Part shown: piece by piece, positions 1-9,650 of the stretch
Layout of the letters: each line of letters opens with the position of its first letter
How positions within the stretch are numbered: position 1 is the first letter of the stretch
Origin: an uncultured Flavobacteriaceae bacterium
GTDB lineage: Bacteria > Bacteroidota > Bacteroidia > Flavobacteriales > Flavobacteriaceae
Length of the DNA: 64,000 nucleotides
Reading direction: 5' to 3'
NCBI GenBank assembly: GCA_943789465.1
Contig: CALSUF010000001.1
Location: 558,001-622,000, forward strand
Notes under the pieces: model-generated
What the model was told of the DNA's origin: nothing
What the model saw: only the letters and a program-made list of their open reading frames with translations
The model's database searches: none
Position numbers and translations under genes: made by a program

Positions 1-1
1 C

Positions 2-2155
2 TATCCAGAAGGCGATGCACCAGAGAAATCTGTAGATGTAGAACTGGCCATCAAGTTAAAAACAGAAAACAAAGCATTTAAAGTTGAAAAATATAAGCAC
101 AGTTATCCAAATTGTTGGAGAACAGATAAGCCTATTTTATACTACCCGTTAGACTCTTGGTTTATAAAAGTAACTGAAGTTAAAAAACGCATGTTCGATT
201 TGAATCAAACAATCAACTGGAAACCCAAAAGTACTGGTGAAGGTCGTTTTGGAAATTGGTTAGCAAATGCAAACGATTGGAATTTATCTCGCTCACGTTA
301 TTGGGGTATTCCACTTCCAATTTGGCGGACTGAAGACGGGAAAGAAGAAATCTGTATTGGTTCTGTCAAAGAATTGAAAGTAGAAATGCATAAAGCAGTT
401 CAAGCTGGAGTTTTAGAAAAAGCCATTTTTGAAGATTTTGTAGTAGGAGATTATTCACTCGAAAATTATGCTAAAATTGATTTGCATAAAAATATTGTCG
501 ATACCATAACATTAGTATCTCCAACAGGAAAACCAATGCATCGCGAAAGTGATTTGATAGATGTATGGTTTGATTCAGGAAGTATGCCTTATGCACAATG
601 GCACTATCCATTTGAAAACAAAGAGCTTATTGATAACAATAAAGCCTTTCCAGCAGATTTTATTGCGGAAGGTGTCGATCAAACTCGGGGCTGGTTCTAT
701 ACGCTTCACGCAATCGCTACTATGGTTTTTGATTCTGTGGCCTATAAAAATGTCGTTTCAAACGGATTAGTCTTGGACAAAAATGGACAAAAAATGTCCA
801 AGCGTTTAGGCAATGCTACAGATCCTTTTGAAACCTTATCCACCTATGGAGCAGATGCAACTCGTTGGTATATGATTAGCAATGCCAATCCATGGGATAA
901 CTTAAAATTTGATGTGGAAGGGATCGAAGAGGTCAAAAGAAAATTTTTCGGAACCTTATACAACACCTATTCTTTTTTCACTCTCTATGCAAATATTGAT
1001 AAATTTAGTTATGCAGAGGCCAATATTTCAAGTCAAGAACGTCCAGAAATTGACCGTTGGATTTTATCAGAATTAAATTCATTAACCGAAAAAGTAGATG
1101 CCTATTATGCGGACTATGAACCTACAAAAGCAGCCCGTATCATTTCTGAATTTACTCAAGAATATTTAAGCAACTGGTACGTTCGTCTCAGTAGAAGACG
1201 CTTCTGGAAAGGGGAGTATGAAACCGATAAAATATCAGCCTATCAAACCTTGTACACTTGTATGGTAACGATCGCAAAACTCGGAGCACCCATAGCCCCG
1301 TTTTTTATGGATCGTTTATACTTAGACTTGAATTCAGCTACAAATAAAGAAACATTTGAAAGTGTTCACTTAGCAGATTTTCCATCAGCAGATGTGACTC
1401 TAATTGATAAAAATCTAGAGCGTAAAATGGAGCAAGCACAAACAATTTCATCTTTAGTGTTATCGCTACGCGCAAAAGAAAAAATTAAAGTGCGTCAGCC
1501 TTTACAAAAAATCATGATTCCGGTGAGTTCTGATACTCAAAAAGAAGATATTTTAGCGATTGCAGACTTAGTGAAACACGAAGTCAATGTGAAAGAAATT
1601 GAGCTGTTAGAAGATGCATCCGATATTTTAGTGAAACAAATTAAGCCAAATTTTAAAGCCTTGGGACCTCGATTTGGAAAGGACATGAAGCTAATTGCCA
1701 ATGCTATTCAAAACCTGCAACCCGAAGACATCAAGCAAATCGAAGAAAAAGGGGAGTTAGGTATTGAAATTAATGGAAAAAGTATTAATTTGGAACGCAA
1801 TGATGTAGAGATTACTTCTCAAGATATAGAAGGATGGTTGGTCGCTAATCAAGGAGCTGTTACGGTTGCTTTGGATGTTACAATTTCAGAGACTCTAAAA
1901 GAGGAAGGAATTGCAAGAGAATTGGTCAATAGAATTCAAAACTTAAGAAAAGATTCTGGGTTTGAACTCACCGATCGAATAGAGGTTTATTTACAAGTTG
2001 AAGATGGAATTGAGAATGCTATTAAACAAAATAAAGAATATATAAAACTAGAAACATTAACGGATAAACTCCACTTGGTATCGCGATTAGACAAAGGAAT
2101 TGAGGTTTCTTTTGACGCGATTAACACGAAGTTGTATGTCCAAAAATCCATATAA
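2..2155 (+). CDS. ileS: Isoleucyl-tRNA synthetase (3' part)
   Basis: Class I aminoacyl-tRNA synthetase that charges tRNA-Ile in the cytoplasm. The frame is already open at base 2 and gives 717 residues with no start, so the 5' end lies outside the window; the first ATG at 191 is internal. Visible are the end of the editing/core region (HSYPNCWRTDKPILYY), the GxDQTRGWFYTLH segment and the class I signature KMSKR encoded at 791-805, followed by the helical anticodon-binding domain. The usual length is about 1,100 residues, so roughly the last two thirds are present. The stop is 2 bp before the next gene, suggesting cotranscription with the DksA-like gene and lspA. Identification is firm. Confidence 0.97.
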   Translation, partial: YPEGDAPEKSVDVELAIKLKTENKAFKVEKYKHSYPNCWRTDKPILYYPLDSWFIKVTEVKKRMFDLNQTINWKPKSTGEGRFGNWLANANDWNLSRSRYWGIPLPIWRTEDGKEEICIGSVKELKVEMHKAVQAGVLEKAIFEDFVVGDYSLENYAKIDLHKNIVDTITLVSPTGKPMHRESDLIDVWFDSGSMPYAQWHYPFENKELIDNNKAFPADFIAEGVDQTRGWFYTLHAIATMVFDSVAYKNVVSNGLVLDKNGQKMSKRLGNATDPFETLSTYGADATRWYMISNANPWDNLKFDVEGIEEVKRKFFGTLYNTYSFFTLYANIDKFSYAEANISSQERPEIDRWILSELNSLTEKVDAYYADYEPTKAARIISEFTQEYLSNWYVRLSRRRFWKGEYETDKISAYQTLYTCMVTIAKLGAPIAPFFMDRLYLDLNSATNKETFESVHLADFPSADVTLIDKNLERKMEQAQTISSLVLSLRAKEKIKVRQPLQKIMIPVSSDTQKEDILAIADLVKHEVNVKEIELLEDASDILVKQIKPNFKALGPRFGKDMKLIANAIQNLQPEDIKQIEEKGELGIEINGKSINLERNDVEITSQDIEGWLVANQGAVTVALDVTISETLKEEGIARELVNRIQNLRKDSGFELTDRIEVYLQVEDGIENAIKQNKEYIKLETLTDKLHLVSRLDKGIEVSFDAINTKLYVQKSI

Positions 2156-2157
2156 TT

Positions 2158-2538
2158 ATGTCCATTGAAAATACAAGCAGATATTCGGATAACGATTTAA
2201 AAGAATTTAAAACTCTGATTCTTAATAAAATTGATAAGGCGCAGCACGATTTAGCTCTCATTAAAAGTGCTTACATGAATGATTTAAATAACGGTACTGA
2301 AGATACATCGCCAACCTTTAAGGCTTTTGATGAAGGAAGTCAAGTGATGAGTAAAGAATCAAATTCTCAATTGGCCATTCGTCAAGAGAAGTTTATTAGA
2401 GACCTAAAAAACGCATTGAACAGGATCGAAAATAAGACGTATGGTGTTTGTAGAGTAACAAAAAAACTCATCAACAAAAAACGTTTGGAATTGGTTCCAC
2501 ACGCGACTTTAAGTATTGAAGCAAAGAATATGCAATAA
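2158..2538 (+). CDS. TraR/DksA-family protein lacking zinc ligands
   Basis: A 126-residue protein with the layout of flavobacterial TraR/DksA-type proteins: an N-terminal helical hairpin and a C-terminal block (YGVCRVTKKLINKKRL) where DksA carries its C4 zinc finger. Only one cysteine is present, so the four-Cys zinc site cannot form. DksA proteins enter the RNA polymerase secondary channel and modulate transcription with ppGpp; whether this protein does so is inference. The gene sits 2 bp after ileS and 4 bp before lspA, so it is almost certainly in the same transcript. Confidence 0.8.
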   Translation: MSIENTSRYSDNDLKEFKTLILNKIDKAQHDLALIKSAYMNDLNNGTEDTSPTFKAFDEGSQVMSKESNSQLAIRQEKFIRDLKNALNRIENKTYGVCRVTKKLINKKRLELVPHATLSIEAKNMQ

Positions 2539-2542
2539 TAAA

Positions 2543-3169
2543 ATGTCTAAAAAACAGATATTGTTATTAGTTGTCGGGATTCTTTTTATAGATCAGGTCT
2601 CAAAAATATACATCAAAACTCATTTTGAGCTAGGACAAGAGCTGAAAATATTTGAGTGGTTTAGAATCTACTTTATCGAAAACGAGGGTATGGCTTGGGG
2701 TGCCAAGCTCAGTGACATTTCTTCTTTTATTTCTGATTCAAGCGCCAAATTATTTTTAACCATTTTTAGAATTTTTGCAGTTTGTGGTATTGGCTATTGG
2801 CTTTATCAAAGCCTCCATAAAAATACTTCTAAGATATTAACTATTGCGCTCGCTTTGGTCTTTTCTGGGGCGCTTGGAAATATTATCGACTCTATTTTTT
2901 ACGGTATTATTTTCGACAGTAGTATGGGGCAAACGGCGACCTTATTTGCTTCGGAAGGTTATGGCAATTTATTCCATGGCAAAGTCGTAGATATGCTTTA
3001 CTTTCCCTTGTTTAAAGGCTATTTTCCAGAGTGGTTTCCATTTATTGGAGGTAATTATTTTTCCTTTTTCGACCCTGTTTTTAACATTGCAGATATGGCG
3101 ATAAGTACAGGTGTTGGATTACTTTTGGTCTTTAATAAAAAAGTATTTCCAAAACCCTCTACAATCTAA
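2543..3169 (+). CDS. lspA: Lipoprotein signal peptidase II
   Basis: Inner-membrane aspartyl protease that cleaves the signal peptide of prolipoproteins after lipid attachment. The 208-residue product has four hydrophobic segments, the ENEGMAWG motif, and the two catalytic-Asp regions VVDMLYFP and FNIADMAIS. A longer frame starts at 2516, but the ATG at 2543 gives MSKKQILLL, the usual N-terminus, and clears the previous stop. Long inserts around residues 65-75 and 125-150 are usual for Bacteroidota LspA. Its 3' end overlaps the convergent cyclo-ligase gene by 4 bp. The many lipoproteins in this window are its expected substrates. Confidence 0.95.
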   Translation: MSKKQILLLVVGILFIDQVSKIYIKTHFELGQELKIFEWFRIYFIENEGMAWGAKLSDISSFISDSSAKLFLTIFRIFAVCGIGYWLYQSLHKNTSKILTIALALVFSGALGNIIDSIFYGIIFDSSMGQTATLFASEGYGNLFHGKVVDMLYFPLFKGYFPEWFPFIGGNYFSFFDPVFNIADMAISTGVGLLLVFNKKVFPKPSTI

Positions 3170-3729
3170 AAAGTATAAATCTTATTTGGAGTGACACAAA
3201 AATCTAACGGAATGTCATGCGGTTCAACATCATCTATAACGGTTTCTGCATCAAAAAAAGAAAGTCCAATTTTCATAGTATCCTTTGAGCAGTTTTTTAA
3301 AAATCCGTCATAAAAACCTTTTCCATAACCAACACGATTCCCTTTTTCATCAAAAGTAACGAGTGGAATAAAAACCACTTCTATTTGTTCATCACTTATT
3401 GAGATTCCATTTTCAGGTTCTGGGATATTCCATGAATTTGGTTTTAGAAGGGTGTTGTCTTGCAGCAGTACATGCGACATGGTTCGGGTTTTAAAATCGC
3501 TTTTAGAAACAACTATATGCTTGTCTTTTCCTGAAAGAATAGACATAATAGGCTCTGTGAGAACTTCTTTTAAAGACTTAATTGTCAAAAATATATGAAA
3601 AAAGGAATACTTCCATATTGGTAGTTTAAGGACTGAGTTTGCGATTTGAAGACTCAAATCGTCTATTTCTTTCGAGCTTAATTTCTTTCGAAGTATTTTG
3701 TAGTTGGTTCTTAATTCTGATTTTTTCAC
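3166..3729 (-). CDS. 5-formyltetrahydrofolate cyclo-ligase
   Basis: ATP-dependent enzyme converting 5-formyl-THF to 5,10-methenyl-THF in folate one-carbon metabolism. It has 187 residues, typical for the family. The C-terminal signature VGYGKGFYDGFL (glycine-rich phosphate loop) and the N-terminal basic KSELRTNYKILRKKL segment are diagnostic. Convergent with lspA, with a 4-bp overlap of the 3' ends; rimK lies 36 bp upstream on the same strand and may be cotranscribed. Confidence 0.93.
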   Translation of the reverse strand: MKKSELRTNYKILRKKLSSKEIDDLSLQIANSVLKLPIWKYSFFHIFLTIKSLKEVLTEPIMSILSGKDKHIVVSKSDFKTRTMSHVLLQDNTLLKPNSWNIPEPENGISISDEQIEVVFIPLVTFDEKGNRVGYGKGFYDGFLKNCSKDTMKIGLSFFDAETVIDDVEPHDIPLDFCVTPNKIYTF

Positions 3730-3765
3730 TCTATGATTTTTTTTGAAATAGGATTGAGTACGTTA

Positions 3766-4644
3766 CTACGATCGGCCATTTCTTTCAATATATGTGATAA
3801 TGGCTTGCGCGATATTTTTTTTAGAGGCACTTTCAATTCCTTCGAGCCCAGGAGTTGAATTGACTTCCAGAATTAAAGGACCACGGTTGGATTGTAAGAC
3901 GTCAACCCCACAAATAGGTAATTTTAATTTCTGAGCCGCTTTTAAAGCAAGCTTTGTTTCTTCTTCGGAAAGTTTATGATAAGAATAGGTCCCACCTCTA
4001 TGAAGATTAGATCTAAACTCACCTTCTTTTCCTTGACGCTTCATAGCACCCACAACTTGATTATCAACAATCAAGGCGCGTAAATCGGTACCCTTAGCTT
4101 CTGCTATATATTCTTGTACTAGCGCTCTAGCTTCCAATCCATTAAATGCTTCTAGTACAGATTCGGCAGCGTTTTTTGTCTCTGCCAATACGACCCCTAT
4201 TCCCTGCGTTCCTTCTAGTAATTTGATAACAACAGGAGTGCCGCCCACATGTGCAATTACTTTTTCTACATCGTAAGAATAATTAGTAAAAACAGTTTTA
4301 GGCATATCAATACCCGCTATAGAAAGGTGCTGGAAACTCCTTAATTTGTCTCTTGATCGTATAATAGCATCTGAAGAAACAGTCGAAAACACATTCATCA
4401 TTTCAAACTGTCTGACCACTGCACACCCATAATAAGTTACCGAAGCACCTATGCGAGGAATAATGGCATCTACATAGTCCAGATACTTATTATTATAAAA
4501 AATAGTTGGTTTTTCTTTTTCGATAATCAAATCGCAACTCAAAGGATCAATCACTTCTACCTGATGATTCCTGTACTCAGCTTCTTCAACAAGTCTACGG
4601 GTAGAGTACAGATCTTTATTGCGAGATAGTATGACTATATTCAT
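3766..4644 (-). CDS. rimK: RimK-type ATP-grasp glutamate ligase
   Basis: ATP-grasp amino-acid ligase of the RimK family; the classic member adds glutamates to the C-terminus of ribosomal protein S6. The 292 residues begin [18 protein letters not shown], contain the ATP-grasp B-domain ([19 protein letters not shown]) and the metal-binding end ([26 protein letters not shown]). The length fits RimK without an extra protease domain. Divergent from uvrC with an 85-bp gap. The substrate is inferred from family membership; related RimK proteins can act on other acceptors. Confidence 0.88.
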   Translation of the reverse strand: MNIVILSRNKDLYSTRRLVEEAEYRNHQVEVIDPLSCDLIIEKEKPTIFYNNKYLDYVDAIIPRIGASVTYYGCAVVRQFEMMNVFSTVSSDAIIRSRDKLRSFQHLSIAGIDMPKTVFTNYSYDVEKVIAHVGGTPVVIKLLEGTQGIGVVLAETKNAAESVLEAFNGLEARALVQEYIAEAKGTDLRALIVDNQVVGAMKRQGKEGEFRSNLHRGGTYSYHKLSEEETKLALKAAQKLKLPICGVDVLQSNRGPLILEVNSTPGLEGIESASKKNIAQAIITYIERNGRS

Positions 4645-4716
4645 GAATTGTTACAACTTATGTTATGGCAATATAGTAAAAATGCAAATTCAATTTTTAC
4701 AATCGTTGGAATTAAT

Positions 4717-4724
4717 TATCTTTG
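4717..4724 (+). promoter_or_regulatory. -7 box TATCTTTG upstream of uvrC
   Basis: Exact match to the Bacteroidota -7 consensus TAnnTTTG. It ends only 5 bp before the uvrC ATG at 4730, so transcription would start at or next to the start codon. No good -33 TTG was found at the expected distance. Confidence 0.5.
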
Positions 4725-4729
4725 AATCA

Positions 4730-6532
4730 ATGAGCAATCCTAACATTGAAATTCAATTACAAACCTTACCAAATACACCTGGTGTTTATCAGTTTTATGA
4801 CGCCTCGGGGGTGGTTATTTATGTTGGGAAAGCCAAAAACATAAAGAACCGTGTGCGTTCGTATTTTAATAAAGTCCACGATTATGGAAAAACAAATGTT
4901 CTTGTAAAAAAAATCGTAGAGATTAAACATATTGTTGTAGAGACCGAAACTGATGCGTTGTTACTTGAGAACAATTTGATAAAAAAATACCAACCTCGTT
5001 ATAATGTCCTTTTAAAAGATGATAAATCGTATCCTTGGATTTGCATAAAAAAAGAGCCTTTCCCTAGAGTGTTTCAAACTCGACGCATGATTAAAGATGG
5101 GTCTGAATACTTTGGACCTTATACAAGTATCAAAACAGTATATACACTTTTGGACCTTATAAAAGGGTTGTTTCCACTTCGAACATGCAAATATGATTTG
5201 TCTCATGAAAAAATTTATAGTCAGAAATATAAAGTTTGTTTAGAATACCATTTAGGAAATTGTAAAGGTGCTTGTGAAGCCAAAGAAACTGAAGCCTCTT
5301 ATTCAGAAAACATCGCTACCATCCGTCAAATTTTAAAAGGTAATTTTAAAAATTCTATATCAGTTTTTAAATCTCAAATGAAAGTCTTTGCAGAAAACTT
5401 AGAGTTTGAAGCAGCACAATCCTTAAAAGAAAAGTTACAAATTCTCGAAAACTATCAGGCAAAATCGACCATTGTGAATCCAAAGATTAGCAATGTGGAT
5501 GTATTTTCAATAGTGAGTGATGAAAGTTACGCCTATGTCAACTTTTTACAACTTTCTTATGGGGCCATCATTCGCTCCCATACTATGGAGTTAAAAAAGA
5601 AACTTCAAGAAAGCGACCAGGCGTTATTAGAACTTGCTATTACAGAAATACGTCAACGCTTTACACTTGATTCTAAAGATATTTACGTGCCTTTTGAAGT
5701 GAATTTAGGGGCAGATTTCAGGATTACAATTCCAAAAGTAGGGGATAAAAAACAGCTAATAGACCTGTCTTTAAGGAATGCTAAATACCAACGTCTGGAA
5801 CAATTAAAGCAAGTCAAAATAACAGACCCCGATCGTCATGTAGAGCGGATCATGACTCAGATGAAATCAGACTTGAGACTTTCTGTGGCGCCAACACATA
5901 TTGAATGTTTTGACAATTCAAACATTCAAGGTACTCACCCCGTTGCTGCTTGCGTAGTTTTTAAAAATGGAAAACCAAGCAAAAAAGAATACCGCCATTT
6001 TAATATTAAAACTGTTGAAGGCCCCGACGATTATGCTTCCATGACCGAGGTGGTTTACCGACGTTATAAACGCTTACTTGATGAAAAACAACCGCTTCCA
6101 CAGTTGATTATCATTGATGGAGGCAAGGGGCAGCTATCAGCCGCTTTAAAAAGCTTGGATGATTTAGACCTCCGCGGAAAAATTGCGATCATTGGAATTG
6201 CAAAACGTTTAGAAGAATTATTCTATCCAAATGATCCAATTCCCTTATATTTAGATAAAAAAAGTGAAACACTTAAAATCATTCAGCAACTTCGAAATGA
6301 AGCCCATCGTTTTGGGATTGAACATCACAGAAATAAACGAAGCAAAACGGCCTTAAATTCGGAGTTGGAATCTATTGTTGGTATTGGAGATAAAACTATT
6401 TTAGAATTATTAAAAAAATTCAAATCTGCACAACGTGTTTCTTTTGCAACCTTAGACGAGTTAGAACAAGTTATAGGTGTTTCAAAAGCTCATATTATTT
6501 ATAATTATTATCAAAAAAAGCTTCATGCGTAA
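4730..6532 (+). CDS. uvrC: Excinuclease ABC subunit C
   Basis: Dual-incision nuclease of nucleotide excision repair, acting with UvrA/UvrB on damaged DNA. The 600-residue product has the N-terminal GIY-YIG nuclease (PGVYQFYDASGVVIYVGKAK, residues about 15-95), a UVR motif around residue 200-240, the RNase H-like C-terminal nuclease (FDNSNIQGTHPVAACVVF; IIIDGGKGQL) and terminal helix-hairpin-helices (ELESIVGIGDKT). A longer frame opens at 4619, but MSNPNIEIQ at 4730 is the natural start and sits just after a -7 box. The last 8 bp overlap the start of the patatin gene. Confidence 0.96.
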   Translation: MSNPNIEIQLQTLPNTPGVYQFYDASGVVIYVGKAKNIKNRVRSYFNKVHDYGKTNVLVKKIVEIKHIVVETETDALLLENNLIKKYQPRYNVLLKDDKSYPWICIKKEPFPRVFQTRRMIKDGSEYFGPYTSIKTVYTLLDLIKGLFPLRTCKYDLSHEKIYSQKYKVCLEYHLGNCKGACEAKETEASYSENIATIRQILKGNFKNSISVFKSQMKVFAENLEFEAAQSLKEKLQILENYQAKSTIVNPKISNVDVFSIVSDESYAYVNFLQLSYGAIIRSHTMELKKKLQESDQALLELAITEIRQRFTLDSKDIYVPFEVNLGADFRITIPKVGDKKQLIDLSLRNAKYQRLEQLKQVKITDPDRHVERIMTQMKSDLRLSVAPTHIECFDNSNIQGTHPVAACVVFKNGKPSKKEYRHFNIKTVEGPDDYASMTEVVYRRYKRLLDEKQPLPQLIIIDGGKGQLSAALKSLDDLDLRGKIAIIGIAKRLEELFYPNDPIPLYLDKKSETLKIIQQLRNEAHRFGIEHHRNKRSKTALNSELESIVGIGDKTILELLKKFKSAQRVSFATLDELEQVIGVSKAHIIYNYYQKKLHA

Positions 6533-8747
6533 CCTATCAATTTTATTTTTTATTTTCTTTTTTTATTGGAGTTTTTCTCAAGAATCAGCCCCAAAAAATC
6601 CCCGAGTTGGTTTAGTGTTGAGTGGTGGGGGTGCTAAAGGTTTAGCTCATGTTGGGGTATTAAAAACGCTGGATAGTTTGGGAGTTCGTGTCGATTATGT
6701 TGCAGGTACAAGTATGGGTGCTGTTGTAGGAGGCTTGTATGCGTCCGGATATACAGGAAAACAAATAGACTCTATTATTAGCGCAACCAATTTTGATTTA
6801 CTTATAAGCGATGATGTTCCAAGAAAATCCAAGACCTTCTACGAACGAAAAAATGCAGAAAAATATGCCCTGTCACTTCCTTTTAATAACTTTAAAATTC
6901 AATTACCCTCTTCAATTTCAAGAGGACAAAATGCGTTTAATTTACTTTCAAAATTAACGTTAAACGTCAGTGCTATTGAGGACTTTAGCAAACTACCGAT
7001 TCCATTTTATTGTATTGCAACAAATATGCAAACGGGTCAAGAAATTATTTTGGATCGTGGAAATTTAGCACAAGCAATTGCAGCGAGCAGCGCTTTACCA
7101 ACACTTTATCAGCCAGTAAGATTGGACAATAAAGTATTAATGGATGGTGGTATCGTTAACAATTACCCTGTAAGAGGTTTGGAGTCAAAAGATTTGGACA
7201 TCATTATTGGAGTTGATGTTAAAGATGAACTTCTAGATATTAAAGATTTGGAATCGCTATCTAATATTTTGATGCAAATCAATAATTTTAGAGGGGTTAA
7301 AGATATGGCAGGTAAGGTCGATTTGACCGACGTTTACATAAAACCAGACGTATCGGATTACTCTATTGTTTCTTTTAAAGATGGCATCAAAATCATACAA
7401 AAAGGTCAAATGGCAGCCCTAGCTCATGTAGAAGCATTAAAAAAGATAGCGAAGGCACAAAACTTTATAAAAAGACAGGCTAGTACCTCCAATTTTGATG
7501 AAATTAAAATCAATAACATTTCAATCCCTGGATTAAAAAAATACACCTCCTCTTATGTCAAAGGAAAATTGAGATTTAGATCTGGTGAAACCATTAGTTT
7601 TGATGACTTTAGTAATGGCGTTAATAATTTAGTAGCCACCAATAATTTTGACAGCTTTTTATATAAATTCTTGCCCACAGATCAGGGCTATAATTTCAGT
7701 GCGAAAGTTGAAGAGGCAAAAAACACAACATTTATAAAATTTGGTGTGCATTACGATCAGCTCTACAAAAGTGGAGCTCTTATTAACTTGACAAAAAAAC
7801 AATTTCTTCTCAAAAACGATGTCTTATCATTAGATCTTATTCTTGGAGACAACACGCGCTATAACTTTGATTACTATATAGACAAAGGCTTTTATTGGAG
7901 TGTAGGTTTTAATTCTAAATATTTAGGATTCAATAACCTCACTGATCCAGCAGGTCTCATTAATGAAGATGTATATCCAGAAATTGATAAAATTCAAATG
8001 AATTTCAGAGAGTTTACCCATCAATTTTTTGTAGAAACGTTGATTAAAAAAGATTTGGCTATAAAAATTGGAGTGGAGTTGAAGGATTTACAAATCACTA
8101 CCAATGATAATGCATTTTTAACCTTTTTTGACACTCCAGAATACAAATTTGAAGATAGAGGTTTTTACAGCTTATTTGGATCTTTAAAAGTAGACACCAT
8201 TGACAATAAGTTTTTTCCAACCAGTGGGTTTCTCTTTGAAGGAGACTTTAAATTATATGTTGCGTCATCAGATCTCAAGAGCGACTTTAACGAATTTTCA
8301 ATCGTTAAGTCCCAAATATCAAAAGCATTTAAAATTGCAAATAAATTCTCTATGAGTATCGGAGTTGAAGGAGGGTTTAAAGTTGGCAACAGTGATTCCA
8401 AAGCTCTTCATTTTGGACTTGGAGGTTATGGCGTAAATTATTTTAATAACTATTCTACATTTTATGGATATGATTATTTTTCGCTTAATGGAAATAGTTT
8501 TGTAAAAATAGCTTCGACGATTGATTATGAGTTTATAAACAAACATCATTTTAATTTTTCAGCCAATTTTGCCAATATTGGAGATGATATATTTTTAAAT
8601 AATGAATGGATTGACTCCCCTTCCTACGGAGGGTATTCGGTTGGCTATGGATTGGAAACAATTTTTGGACCTGTAGAGTTAAAATACAACTGGTCCTCAG
8701 AATCAAATAATTCTGTATTTTTTGTAAACGTAGGATACAATTTTTAA
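6525..8747 (+). CDS. Outer-membrane patatin-like phospholipase
   Basis: A 740-residue PlpD-like protein: a signal peptide (ILFFIFFFYWSFSQ), a patatin lipid hydrolase domain (about residues 26-215), a short POTRA-like linker and a C-terminal beta-barrel of the bacterial surface antigen type ending in F. The oxyanion motif GGGAKG (34-39), the nucleophile Ser63 in GTSMG and the dyad Asp207 in DGG are intact, so hydrolase activity on acyl lipids is likely. The ATG at 6525 was chosen because it starts the signal peptide; it overlaps the uvrC 3' end by 8 bp. The physiological lipid is unknown. Confidence 0.9.
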   Translation: MRNLSILFFIFFFYWSFSQESAPKNPRVGLVLSGGGAKGLAHVGVLKTLDSLGVRVDYVAGTSMGAVVGGLYASGYTGKQIDSIISATNFDLLISDDVPRKSKTFYERKNAEKYALSLPFNNFKIQLPSSISRGQNAFNLLSKLTLNVSAIEDFSKLPIPFYCIATNMQTGQEIILDRGNLAQAIAASSALPTLYQPVRLDNKVLMDGGIVNNYPVRGLESKDLDIIIGVDVKDELLDIKDLESLSNILMQINNFRGVKDMAGKVDLTDVYIKPDVSDYSIVSFKDGIKIIQKGQMAALAHVEALKKIAKAQNFIKRQASTSNFDEIKINNISIPGLKKYTSSYVKGKLRFRSGETISFDDFSNGVNNLVATNNFDSFLYKFLPTDQGYNFSAKVEEAKNTTFIKFGVHYDQLYKSGALINLTKKQFLLKNDVLSLDLILGDNTRYNFDYYIDKGFYWSVGFNSKYLGFNNLTDPAGLINEDVYPEIDKIQMNFREFTHQFFVETLIKKDLAIKIGVELKDLQITTNDNAFLTFFDTPEYKFEDRGFYSLFGSLKVDTIDNKFFPTSGFLFEGDFKLYVASSDLKSDFNEFSIVKSQISKAFKIANKFSMSIGVEGGFKVGNSDSKALHFGLGGYGVNYFNNYSTFYGYDYFSLNGNSFVKIASTIDYEFINKHHFNFSANFANIGDDIFLNNEWIDSPSYGGYSVGYGLETIFGPVELKYNWSSESNNSVFFVNVGYNF

Positions 8748-8867
8748 TAGCGTAACAAAAAATATATTTTGGACTTAAGAGCGAAACATTTTATAGTTTG
8801 GAATAATAATTGCAAATTTGTGGGAAGTGTTACAATAGTTTAACATAAGCACCTGCGGTACGTTATC

Positions 8868-9647
8868 ATGAAAAAATTAGTATTAACCTTCCTCTTATTT
8901 GCAAGTTTTCAGACCACATGGTCTCAAGACACGTCTTCTTTTCAGGCTGGTGAATGGCTTAAATTCAAATTAAGCTACAGTGGATGGATGAAAGCTGGCA
9001 ATGCAACTCTTGAGATTTCTGAAAACACATACAAGGACAAGCCTGTATATAAAGTGGTAGGAAAAGGTTGGACTACAGGAGCGGTAAAATGGTTTTTTAA
9101 TGTAGAAGACCATTATGAGAGTCATTTTGATAAAGTAACAGGACAGCCTTATAAGTTTGTTAGAAATATTAATGAAGGTGGCTACACCAAAAATAGAATT
9201 GTAGATTTTGATCACGTCCAGAACAAAGCATTGATTAATGATTTGAAGGAACACACAAATTCAACTGTTGATATTGAGAAAAACATTCAAGACCTAGTAT
9301 CCGCCTACTATTATCTAAGAAATAATTACAATACAGAAACCATTCAAAAAGGAAGTGTTGTAGAGCTTAACATATTTTTCGATAGTGAAACATTTCTATT
9401 TAAACTAAAATATTTAGGTCGAGAAACGATTCAAACTAAATTCGGAAAAATTAAATGTATAAAATTTAGACCCTATGTGATGGCTGGTCGTGTTTTCAAA
9501 GAAGAAGAAAGCTTAACTTTATGGGTAACAGCTGATAAAAATAAAGTGCCAATGAAAATAAAAGCAGACTTGCGTGTTGGCTCATTAAGAGCTGATTTAG
9601 AGGCACTAAAAGGGCTTAAACACCCTTTCGAAATTCAACTAAAATAA
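8868..9647 (+). CDS. DUF3108 secreted protein
   Basis: A 259-residue protein with a clear signal peptide (MKKLVLTFLLFASFQTTWSQ) and a beta-rich body matching DUF3108 (GEWLKFKLSYSGWMKAGNATLEI near the start; ESLTLWVTADKNKVPMKI near the end). The family is periplasmic or outer-membrane associated and of unknown function. The gene begins a run with only 3 bp to the tryptophan dioxygenase gene, followed by the M23-type gene and pgi. The 120 bp upstream contain CAAATTTG at 8813-8820, a one-mismatch -7 box. Confidence 0.82.
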   Translation: MKKLVLTFLLFASFQTTWSQDTSSFQAGEWLKFKLSYSGWMKAGNATLEISENTYKDKPVYKVVGKGWTTGAVKWFFNVEDHYESHFDKVTGQPYKFVRNINEGGYTKNRIVDFDHVQNKALINDLKEHTNSTVDIEKNIQDLVSAYYYLRNNYNTETIQKGSVVELNIFFDSETFLFKLKYLGRETIQTKFGKIKCIKFRPYVMAGRVFKEEESLTLWVTADKNKVPMKIKADLRVGSLRADLEALKGLKHPFEIQLK

Positions 9648-9650
9648 GTA

